This document shows positions 43,386 to 50,149 of a DNA stretch of 64,000 nt, piece by piece (positions within the stretch are counted from its first letter, which is position 1; each line of letters opens with the position of its first letter). The position numbers and the translations under genes are program-made. Source of the DNA: Dryocola sp032051265 (lineage in GTDB: Bacteria; Pseudomonadota; Gammaproteobacteria; Enterobacterales; Enterobacteriaceae). The notes beneath the pieces are model-generated. The model was not told where the DNA came from. It ran no database searches and was given only the letters and a program-made list of their open reading frames with translations. The stretch is taken from assembly GCA_032051265.1 (NCBI GenBank), contig DAMBYU010000007.1, forward strand, positions 1-64,000, written 5' to 3'.

Positions 43386-44753
43386 ATGTCTTTTGATTCT
43401 CTCGGCCTGAATGCCGATATTCTGCGTGCGGTGGAAGAGCAGGGCTATCGTGAGCCTACCCCAATCCAGCGTCAGGCGATCCCGGTAGTATTAGCAGGCC
43501 GTGACCTGATGGCCAGTGCCCAGACAGGCACCGGAAAAACCGCAGGTTTTACCCTGCCGCTGTTGCAACGTCTGGTGGACAACGAGCCACACGTTAAGGG
43601 CCGTCGCCCGGTGCGCGCCCTGATCCTGACGCCAACCCGTGAGCTGGCCGCTCAGATTGGCGAAAACGTGCGTGATTACAGCAAATATTTAAACCTCCGC
43701 TCGCTGGTGGTTTTCGGCGGGGTGAGCATTAACCCGCAGATGATGAAACTGCGCAGCGGCGTCGACGTGCTGGTGGCAACCCCTGGCCGTCTGTTAGATC
43801 TGGAGCATCAGAACGCGGTGAAGCTCGACCAGGTCGAAATCCTGGTGCTTGATGAAGCCGACCGTATGCTGGATATGGGCTTTATCCACGATATTCGTCG
43901 CGTGCTGGCAAAACTGCCCGCACGCCGTCAGAACCTGCTGTTCTCCGCCACCTTCTCCGACGACATTAAAGGTCTGGCAGAAAAACTGCTGCACAACCCG
44001 GAAGAAGTGTCGGTGGCGCGCCGTAATACGGCTTCCGAGCAAATTACCCAGCACGTTCACTTCGTTGATAAGAAACGTAAAAGAGAGCTGCTGTCGCAGA
44101 TGATTGGCGAAGGCAACTGGCAGCAGGTGCTGGTTTTCACCCGTACCAAACACGGTGCCAACCATCTGGCTGAACAGCTGGGTAAAGACGGTATCACCGC
44201 CGCCGCTATCCACGGCAACAAGAGCCAGGGTGCGCGTACCCGTGCGCTGGCCGATTTCAAAAGCGGCGGTATCCGCGTGCTGGTAGCAACGGATATCGCG
44301 GCTCGCGGTCTGGATATTGAAGAGCTGCCGCATGTAGTGAACTACGAACTGCCGAACGTGCCGGAAGATTACGTGCACCGCATCGGTCGTACCGGTCGTG
44401 CGGCGGCAACCGGCGAAGCGCTGTCTCTGGTTTGTGTCGATGAGCACAAACTGCTGCGAGATATCGAACGCCTGCTGAAACTCGAAATCCCGCGCATGGC
44501 TATTGCAGGCTACGAAGTGGATCCTTCTATCCCTGCCGAGCCTATCGTAAATGGTCGTCAGCAGCAGCGTGGCGGCGGTCGCGGTGGTCAGGGGCAGGGT
44601 CAGCGTCGTGGTGGGAATGGCAACAGCAGCGCGCCGTCCGATCGCAGCGGCGCACCGCGTCGTCAGTCACGCCCGCAGGGTGATGGCGCTGCTAAACCGG
44701 CTGGTGCGAACGGCCGTCGTCGTCCGCCACGCAAACCGGCAGCCGCTAACTAA
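43386..44753 (+). CDS. rhlE: DEAD-box ATP-dependent RNA helicase RhlE
   Basis: RNA helicase involved in ribosome assembly and RNA turnover. The 455-residue product has the Q motif, Walker A AQTGTGKTAGF, PTRELAAQI, DEAD in LVLDEADRMLD, SATFS, and HRIGRTGRAAATGEA, followed by a basic Gly/Arg/Gln-rich tail (RGGGRGGQGQGQRRGG). E. coli RhlE is 454 residues. It is the last gene in E. coli 18-minute order; ybiA and dinG, expected next, are absent. Confidence 0.96.
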   Translation: MSFDSLGLNADILRAVEEQGYREPTPIQRQAIPVVLAGRDLMASAQTGTGKTAGFTLPLLQRLVDNEPHVKGRRPVRALILTPTRELAAQIGENVRDYSKYLNLRSLVVFGGVSINPQMMKLRSGVDVLVATPGRLLDLEHQNAVKLDQVEILVLDEADRMLDMGFIHDIRRVLAKLPARRQNLLFSATFSDDIKGLAEKLLHNPEEVSVARRNTASEQITQHVHFVDKKRKRELLSQMIGEGNWQQVLVFTRTKHGANHLAEQLGKDGITAAAIHGNKSQGARTRALADFKSGGIRVLVATDIAARGLDIEELPHVVNYELPNVPEDYVHRIGRTGRAAATGEALSLVCVDEHKLLRDIERLLKLEIPRMAIAGYEVDPSIPAEPIVNGRQQQRGGGRGGQGQGQRRGGNGNSSAPSDRSGAPRRQSRPQGDGAAKPAGANGRRRPPRKPAAAN

Positions 44754-44773
44754 GGCTTTGCCAACTTAAACTG

Positions 44774-44930
44774 AGGCGCTAACATAGCGCCTCAGACTGC
44801 TGACAAAGCCCTTACCTGTTAAAAGGCGTTTTTAAAAACAAAGGATTTTGTCTTCTGATTTACCCCAAACACCCGAAAACCACGCTTTTCGGGTGTTTGT
44901 CATTAATATAAGGCGCTAACATAGCGCCTC
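44774..44930. repeat. Direct repeat of a 20-bp hairpin sequence at the synteny junction
   Basis: AGGCGCTAACATAGCGCCTC occurs identically at 44774-44793 and at 44911-44930. Each copy is a self-complementary hairpin (stem AGGCGCT / AGCGCCT). The copies flank 117 bp that contain a different terminator. The first copy lacks a T-tract; the second has seven Ts. The repeat lies exactly between rhlE and dusC. Confidence 0.9.
44867..44899 (+). terminator. Terminator downstream of rhlE
   Basis: Stem AAACACCCGAAAA / TTTTCGGGTGTTT with a six-base loop; the T-rich 3' arm is followed by GTCATT. It ends the rhlE transcript. Confidence 0.85.
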
Positions 44931-44937
44931 TTTTTTT
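44910..44937 (+). terminator. Terminator 14 nt upstream of the dusC start codon
   Basis: AAGGCGCT, AACAT loop, AGCGCCTC, then TTTTTTT. By structure it is a strong Rho-independent terminator, but dusC starts only 14 nt later with no obvious room for a promoter between. Either it attenuates dusC or the dusC promoter overlaps it. Confidence 0.8.
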
Positions 44938-44950
44938 ACCGGAATAGCTC

Positions 44951-45883
44951 ATGCGTGTACTCCTCGCGCCGATGGAAGGCGTTCTCGACTCTTTAGTTCG
45001 TGAACTGCTTACCGAGGTAAACGACTACGATCTTTGTATCACCGAGTTTCTGCGCGTGGTCGATCAGCTTTTGCCGGCAAAATCCTTTTATAAGCTTTGC
45101 CCGGAGCTGCTGCATAACAGCCGCACGCCGTCCGGAACGTTAGTGCGTGTGCAGCTTCTGGGCCAATATCCGCAATGGCTGGCGGAAAACGCCGCGCGCG
45201 CCGTTGAGCTTGGTTCGTGGGGGGTGGATCTCAATTGCGGCTGCCCGTCCAGACTGGTTAACGGCAGCGGCGGTGGCGCAACGCTGCTCAAGGATCCTGA
45301 ACTTATCTACCGTGGCGCAAAAGCCATGCGTGAAGCGGTTCCTGCGGCCTTGCCGGTAACGGTTAAAATACGCCTCGGCTGGGATAACGGCGCGCGGCAG
45401 TTTGAAATTGCCGACGCCGTGCAACAGGCTGGTGCCACGGAGCTTGTGGTCCACGGGCGGACGAAAGAAGACGGTTACAAAGCAGAGCTTATCAACTGGG
45501 CCGCAATCGGCGAAATTCGCCAGCGGCTCTCCATTCCGGTGATCGCTAACGGTGAAATTTGGGACTGGCAGAGCGCGCAGGAGTGTCTTTCGGCGACAGG
45601 TTGTGATTCGGTAATGATTGGCCGCGGCGCGTTAAACGTGCCGAATCTTAGCCGGGTCATCAAATATAACGAACCGCGCATGCCGTGGCCGGGAGTCGTG
45701 CAGCTGCTGCAAAAATACAGCCAGCTCGAAAAGCAGGGCGACACCGGCATGTACCATGTGGCGCGAATCAAACAGTGGCTGGGTTATCTGCGCAAAGAAT
45801 ACGTTGAGGCGACGGATCTGTTTAGCGAGATTCGAACCTATAAAACCTCGCCTGAGATTGCGCGTGCAATAGGAGCGTTATAA
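44951..45883 (+). CDS. dusC: tRNA-dihydrouridine(16) synthase DusC
   Basis: FMN enzyme that reduces U16 in the tRNA D loop. The 310-residue product is close to E. coli DusC (315 aa): MRVLLAPMEGVLDSLVRELL, the active cysteine in VDLNCGCPSRLVNGSGGGA, VKIRLGWDNG, VVHGRTKEDGY, IANGEIWDW and VMIGRGALNVPNL. Only a weak ribosome-binding site (CCGGAA) is visible. In E. coli it sits at about 48 minutes next to yohJ; here rhlE is upstream. It marks the start of the 48-minute block. Confidence 0.95.
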   Translation: MRVLLAPMEGVLDSLVRELLTEVNDYDLCITEFLRVVDQLLPAKSFYKLCPELLHNSRTPSGTLVRVQLLGQYPQWLAENAARAVELGSWGVDLNCGCPSRLVNGSGGGATLLKDPELIYRGAKAMREAVPAALPVTVKIRLGWDNGARQFEIADAVQQAGATELVVHGRTKEDGYKAELINWAAIGEIRQRLSIPVIANGEIWDWQSAQECLSATGCDSVMIGRGALNVPNLSRVIKYNEPRMPWPGVVQLLQKYSQLEKQGDTGMYHVARIKQWLGYLRKEYVEATDLFSEIRTYKTSPEIARAIGAL

Positions 45884-46068
45884 TTAATGGATCTGGTAAT
45901 TAATCAGCCATTGCGCTTATTAATTTGTGACGGGTTCAGGTTATTAATTACAGACGACAAAGAAATTACCGTCTGATGTTAAATTGCTCACAGTTTGAAA
46001 GCCTGCTCTTTTTCCGTACTGGATAATGAATAATGCCGGTGTTAGGGTGAGCGGGTAAATTAAATATA
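45884..46068. promoter_or_regulatory. AT-rich leader and presumed promoter of the surE-bgl region
   Basis: AT-rich intergenic DNA with a TTGTGA half-site (45925-45930) that could be part of a CRP site and a dyad CAGACG / CGTCTG (45951-45975). Transcription of the first antiterminator target must start here, since dusC is the only gene upstream. TAAATT near 46055 could be a -10 element, but no convincing -35 was found. Confidence 0.4.
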
Positions 46069-46096
46069 GGGTTGTCACTGTATAACAGGCAAAACC
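46069..46096 (+). promoter_or_regulatory. Ribonucleic antiterminator (RAT1) upstream of the surE-like gene
   Basis: A 28-nt BglG-type target: GGGTTGTCACTG, loop, CAGGCAAAACC. The upper stem is CTGT / ACAG, where the other two copies in this locus have CTGC / GCAG, a paired change that keeps the hairpin. Its last four bases (AACC) are also the first four of the following terminator stem, so the two structures exclude each other. Confidence 0.85.
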
Positions 46097-46143
46097 TAAG
46101 TCGCTGAAGCCAATGCTGGCCTCAGCGACTTAGGTTTTTTTTT
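46093..46143 (+). terminator. Antiterminator-controlled terminator 1
   Basis: Perfect 15-bp stem AACCTAAGTCGCTGA / TCAGCGACTTAGGTT with a 14-nt loop region, followed by a run of Ts to 46143. It overlaps RAT1. This is the strongest of the three locus terminators and lies 112 nt before the surE-like start. Confidence 0.92.
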
Positions 46144-46255
46144 GCTTTTAATTTTCCAGGCGGCAGGCGAGAGGCCCTTTATTGATAAGGAATATTAGAT
46201 TTCGCCGCCAACAAAATTTTGCCCCTTGCGGTTAATAAATAATAAGGAGTAGAAA

Positions 46256-47146
46256 ATGAAAAAATACCTCTCTACGGCGCTGCTGGTTATATTAACCGCA
46301 AGCGTAACTCACGCGGCGGAGCGTCCGATGCGTATCCTGCTGGTCAACGATGATGGCTGTGAATCCGTGGGCACTACCTCCCTGCAGGATAAGCTCACGG
46401 CAAAAGGTTACGATGTGTGGATGGTGGCACCGGCCACAAACCAAAGCGGTATCGGCTCGGCGATAACCTTTAAGCCGAATAAGATTTTTGATGTGAAAAA
46501 GGTCGCTGAAAAACGCTATTGCTTCCCGGGCACGCCCGCTGATGCCGTTGACTTTGGTTTGCTGGGCATCCTTAAGGACCAGCCTGTGGACTTGGTTATC
46601 TCCGGCGTAAACGATGGCCCAAATACCGGTGTGGCGCAGCTTAACTCAGGCACCATTGGCGCAGCCGCAAGGGCGGTACGCTATGGTTATCCGGCCATTG
46701 CCGCCAGCATTGGCTATATCTTGAGTAAAGAAGAAATGAAAGCAGGCTGGCCATCGACCCACAAATACTGGCCGGACTCTGTGGATTATGTTGCGGGCCT
46801 GGTCGATACGCTGGCGAAAAACCGGCAGCCAGGAAAGGCGGTGTTGCCTGCCGGATCGGGGTTAAGTATTAACTACCCTCCGCTGGCAAAAAGCGATATT
46901 CCCGGCATGAAATTTGTTGAAAACGAGCGTAACCCTCTACCTCAGCACTACTACAAGATATTGCCGAACGGAAACGCGCAACAAATCATTAGCGATAAAG
47001 TCCTGAAGCCGGTGGATAATGATACCGACACGGGCTGGTTGAACAGAGGTTACATCACGTGGACGATTTTTGACGGCGAGTGGAATGCTCCGCGGTTTGA
47101 GGAGCAATATCGCCAGCTGTTTGTCGGACAGGCAGCGGCGAAATAG
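46256..47146 (+). CDS. Exported SurE-family phosphatase (5'/3'-nucleotidase-like)
   Basis: A 296-residue SurE-fold metal phosphatase with a Sec signal peptide (MKKYLSTALLVILTASVTHA, cleavage before AERP). The SurE metal site is complete: RILLVNDDG (Asn31, Asp32, Asp33), NQSGIGSAIT (Ser64), GTPADAV, and SGVNDGPNTG (Asn119). Standard SurE is cytosolic and lacks a signal peptide, and E. coli surE lies elsewhere, so this is a separate, periplasmic or secreted paralogue. AAGGAG precedes the ATG. It sits behind a BglG-type antiterminator and in front of bglG, so it is probably induced with the bgl genes. The substrate is unknown. Confidence 0.88.
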   Translation: MKKYLSTALLVILTASVTHAAERPMRILLVNDDGCESVGTTSLQDKLTAKGYDVWMVAPATNQSGIGSAITFKPNKIFDVKKVAEKRYCFPGTPADAVDFGLLGILKDQPVDLVISGVNDGPNTGVAQLNSGTIGAAARAVRYGYPAIAASIGYILSKEEMKAGWPSTHKYWPDSVDYVAGLVDTLAKNRQPGKAVLPAGSGLSINYPPLAKSDIPGMKFVENERNPLPQHYYKILPNGNAQQIISDKVLKPVDNDTDTGWLNRGYITWTIFDGEWNAPRFEEQYRQLFVGQAAAK

Positions 47147-47227
47147 TCGGCTGTGGACGCGATCGCCGTCACGCTTTTCAGCTCCGTGGCTTGAGCGATA
47201 TATCTTTTATGATACGTTCACTTCGTT

Positions 47228-47257
47228 GGATTGTTACTGCATAAAGCAGGCAAAACC
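47228..47257 (+). promoter_or_regulatory. Ribonucleic antiterminator (RAT2) upstream of bglG
   Basis: A 30-nt target GGATTGTTACTGC, ATAAA loop, GCAGGCAAAACC. It is almost the E. coli bgl leader sequence. Its AAAACC end forms part of the next terminator stem. Confidence 0.92.
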
Positions 47258-47293
47258 TGATTTTCTGGCGTTAGCCGGAGGTCAGGTTTTTTT
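47252..47293 (+). terminator. Antiterminator-controlled terminator 2
   Basis: AAAACCTGA (47252-47260) pairs with TCAGGTTTT (47282-47290), with an inner CTGGC / GCCGG stem, then TTT. It overlaps RAT2 by 6 nt and lies 15 nt before bglG. Confidence 0.9.
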
Positions 47294-47308
47294 GTTTCCG
47301 GGGTAGCC

Positions 47309-48151
47309 ATGAAGATCGCCAAAATATTAAACAACAACGTGGTGGTGATTCTGGACGAGCACCAGCGTGAACAGGTGGTGATGGGGCGTGGGCTGGGGTT
47401 TCAGAAACATGTCGGCGATACGCTGGATCGGAACAAAATCGAAAAAGTCTTTTCCCTGCAAAGCGACGAGCTGGTGACGCGCCTGAGCGAATTACTCAGC
47501 CAGATCCCGCTTGAGATAATGACCACCTGCGATCGCATTATTGACCTGTCGCATCAGCGACTGGGCAAATTGCAGGAGAGTCTGTACATCACATTGACCG
47601 ATCACTGCCACTTTGCTCTCGAACGGCAAAAGAAAGGCGTGACGATCCGTAATGTACTGCTATGGGAAATTAAGCGACTGTATCCGAAAGAGTTTTCCCT
47701 GGGGCTGGAGGCGCTGGATATTATCGAAAAGCGCCTCGGCGTAAGGCTTGCGGAAGACGAAGCGGGCTTTATCGCGCTGCATCTTGTCACCGCTCAGCTC
47801 GACAGCGAAATGCCAGAAGTGATGCACGTAACGCGGGTAATGCAGGAAATTCTCCAGATCGTGAAATACCAGCTTACGCTGGAATATGATGAAGAGAGCC
47901 TGAGCTATCAGCGTTTTGTCACTCATTTGAAGTTTTTCGCCCAGCGCATGCTGAACCGAAGCGTAGTGGCAGACGATGATGCAACGCTGCACGCCGCGGT
48001 GAAAGATAACTATCCGCGCGCCTGGCGCTGTGCAGAAAAGATTAACCGGCATTTAGCCGCTGAATATCAGCGTGAGCTGACGACAGAAGAGATTATGTTC
48101 CTCGCGATTCATATTGAGCGGGTGCGTAAAGAAGGCCGTAAGGCTTCTTAA
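47309..48151 (+). CDS. bglG: Transcriptional antiterminator BglG
   Basis: RNA-binding antiterminator of the BglG/LicT family. The 280-residue product has the N-terminal CAT RNA-binding domain (MKIAKILNNNVVVILDEHQREQVVMGRGLGFQKHVGD), PRD1 (about 65-170, with LTDHCHFALERQ) and PRD2 (about 175-280, with VTHLKFFAQRML and EEIMFLAIHIERVRKE). The PTS enzyme BglF is expected to phosphorylate and inactivate it without substrate. It is flanked by RAT2 upstream and RAT3 downstream, as in the E. coli bgl operon. Confidence 0.95.
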   Translation: MKIAKILNNNVVVILDEHQREQVVMGRGLGFQKHVGDTLDRNKIEKVFSLQSDELVTRLSELLSQIPLEIMTTCDRIIDLSHQRLGKLQESLYITLTDHCHFALERQKKGVTIRNVLLWEIKRLYPKEFSLGLEALDIIEKRLGVRLAEDEAGFIALHLVTAQLDSEMPEVMHVTRVMQEILQIVKYQLTLEYDEESLSYQRFVTHLKFFAQRMLNRSVVADDDATLHAAVKDNYPRAWRCAEKINRHLAAEYQRELTTEEIMFLAIHIERVRKEGRKAS

Positions 48152-48155
48152 AAAC

Positions 48156-48184
48156 GGATTGCTACTGCTTCGGCAGGCAAAACC
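48156..48184 (+). promoter_or_regulatory. Ribonucleic antiterminator (RAT3) between bglG and bglF
   Basis: A 29-nt target GGATTGCTACTGC, TTCG loop, GCAGGCAAAACC, beginning 4 nt after the bglG stop. Its AACC end overlaps the next terminator stem. Confidence 0.92.
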
Positions 48185-48227
48185 TGAGCGTCGGTCTCCC
48201 CCAGGGGAGGCTGGCCTCAGGTTTTTT
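48181..48227 (+). terminator. Antiterminator-controlled terminator 3
   Basis: AACCTGAG (48181-48188) pairs with CTCAGGTT (48216-48223), enclosing a GC-rich inner hairpin, followed by TTTT. It overlaps RAT3 and precedes bglF by 53 nt. Confidence 0.9.
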
Positions 48228-48280
48228 GCATTTTACTCGGTCGCACATAGCCTGCGGGCAATAAGTAAAAGGAATGAATT

Positions 48281-50149
48281 ATGGAGTATCAAGAACTTGC
48301 GAAGGATATTCTAAGCCACGTTGGCGGGCGCGAGAATATAGCGAGCCTGGTGCATTGTGCCACCAGGCTGCGCTTTAAACTAAAGGATGGGAAGCTCGCG
48401 GACGCGGCGGCGCTTAAAAAGCATCCCGGCGTGATTATGGTGGTGGAAAGCGGCGGGCAGTTTCAGGTGGTGATCGGCAACCATGTACACGACGTTTACC
48501 GCGCGGTATGCGCGCAGGCTGGCATCAGCGAAGAAACTACCCCTCAGGTAAATAACGGTGAAAAGGTCAACTTACTGAACCGCCTGATAGATATCGTCTC
48601 AGCGATTTTTACGCCGTTCCTCGGCGTAATGGCTGCCTCCGGTATTCTCAAAGGGCTGCTGGCGCTGGCGGTCGCCTGCGGCTGGATGAGTATGGCGTCA
48701 GGCACTTATAAACTCTGGTTTGCCGCCAGCGACGGCCTGTTTTACTTCTTTCCGCTGGTGCTGGGTTACACGGCGGGTAAAAAATTTGGCGGCAGCCCCT
48801 TTGTCACTATGGCGATTGGCGGCGCGCTGACGCATCCGGTGGTGCTGCAGGCTTTTGAAGCGGGCAGCCTGGCAGGGGCGCTACCCGAGCATTTTCTTGG
48901 CATCCCCATCACCTTCATTAATTACAGCGCGTCGGTGATCCCGATTATTCTGGCCGCATGGGTGAGCTGCTGGCTTGAGAAGCGTTGCAACCGCATTCTG
49001 CCGTCCGCCGTGCGTAATTTCTTTACGCCGCTGTTTTGCCTCGCCATTGTCGTTCCGCTGACGTTCCTGCTGATTGGCCCGGTGGCAACCTGGCTGAGCC
49101 AGATGCTGGCGCAGGGTTATCAGGGGATTTATGCCTTTGCGCCGTGGCTTGCGGGCGCGGTGATGGGCGCCGTCTGGCAGATCTGTGTCATCTTCGGCCT
49201 GCATTGGGGGCTGGTGCCGTTAATGATCAATAACCTCAGCGCGCTCGGGCATGACACGCTGGCTCCCCTGCTGCTGCCGGCGGTCATGGGGCAGGTTGGG
49301 GCAACCCTTGGCGTGTTTTTGCGTACCCGCGATGCCCGGCAGAAAACGCTGGCCGGTTCAGCGTTTACTGCCGGGATCTTTGGTATTACCGAGCCTGCCG
49401 TATATGGCGTTACGCTGCCTAACCGTCGTCCGTTTATTTTTGGCTGTACGGCGGGGGCGGTTGGCGGCGCGATTGTAGGGTTTAGCCACAGCGCGGTCTA
49501 TTCGTTTGGCCTTGCCAGTATTTTTACCTTTGCACAGATCATTCCGCCTGGCGGGCCGGACGCCAGCGTGTGGGGCGCTATTATCGGCACGGCCGTTGCG
49601 CTGCTGCTGGCCTGCATCATGACGTGGTTTGCCGGTTTACCGCGTAGCGACAAAGCTGACGGCGCGGTTAAAATTAGCGAGAGCGATATTCTGGCGCCGA
49701 TGAGCGGTACCGTTCTGGCCATGGACCAGGTCCCGGATTCCACTTTTGCCAGCGGCGTGCTGGGGCCGGGGGCGGCGATTGTACCGCTCTCTAATAAGGT
49801 TCACGCTCCGTTTTACGGTGAAGTAGCCTCGCTTTTTCAGACGCGCCACGCTATCGGCCTGCTCAGCGATAGCGGCATTGAAGTGCTGATTCATATTGGT
49901 ATTGATACGGTAAAGCTGGACGGCCTGCATTTCACCGCCCATGTTAAACCGGGGGATAAAATTCAACCCGGCGATCTTCTGCTTGAGTTCGACAGGCAGG
50001 CGATTCTGGATGCAGGTTACGATCTCACTACGCCGGTGATTATCAGTAACGGCGAGGATTATGCAGCCGTCGAACGCGTGACGAGCAGCCACAGCATCGA
50101 TTCAGGCCTGCCGTTCCTGACGGTAAGCCGCTTAACAAAGGAGAAGTAA
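48281..50149 (+). CDS. bglF: Beta-glucoside PTS transporter EIIBCA (BglF)
   Basis: Takes up and phosphorylates aryl-beta-glucosides. Domain order in 622 residues is IIB (about 1-90; phospho-cysteine Cys26 in LVHCATRLRF), IIC (about 100-460, roughly ten helices, with GITEPAVYGVTLPNRRPF), and IIA (about 480-622; phospho-histidine near His538 in VLIHIGIDTVKLDG). E. coli BglF is 625 residues. It would also control BglG by reversible phosphorylation. Its stop abuts the next gene's ATG. Confidence 0.96.
   Translation: MEYQELAKDILSHVGGRENIASLVHCATRLRFKLKDGKLADAAALKKHPGVIMVVESGGQFQVVIGNHVHDVYRAVCAQAGISEETTPQVNNGEKVNLLNRLIDIVSAIFTPFLGVMAASGILKGLLALAVACGWMSMASGTYKLWFAASDGLFYFFPLVLGYTAGKKFGGSPFVTMAIGGALTHPVVLQAFEAGSLAGALPEHFLGIPITFINYSASVIPIILAAWVSCWLEKRCNRILPSAVRNFFTPLFCLAIVVPLTFLLIGPVATWLSQMLAQGYQGIYAFAPWLAGAVMGAVWQICVIFGLHWGLVPLMINNLSALGHDTLAPLLLPAVMGQVGATLGVFLRTRDARQKTLAGSAFTAGIFGITEPAVYGVTLPNRRPFIFGCTAGAVGGAIVGFSHSAVYSFGLASIFTFAQIIPPGGPDASVWGAIIGTAVALLLACIMTWFAGLPRSDKADGAVKISESDILAPMSGTVLAMDQVPDSTFASGVLGPGAAIVPLSNKVHAPFYGEVASLFQTRHAIGLLSDSGIEVLIHIGIDTVKLDGLHFTAHVKPGDKIQPGDLLLEFDRQAILDAGYDLTTPVIISNGEDYAAVERVTSSHSIDSGLPFLTVSRLTKEK

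Noticed and set aside
47191..47213. Second promoter (TTGAGC ... TATGAT) between the surE-like gene and bglG
   Set aside because: The spacing between the two hexamers is only 11 bp, too short for a sigma-70 promoter. A separate bglG promoter may still exist, but I cannot show it.
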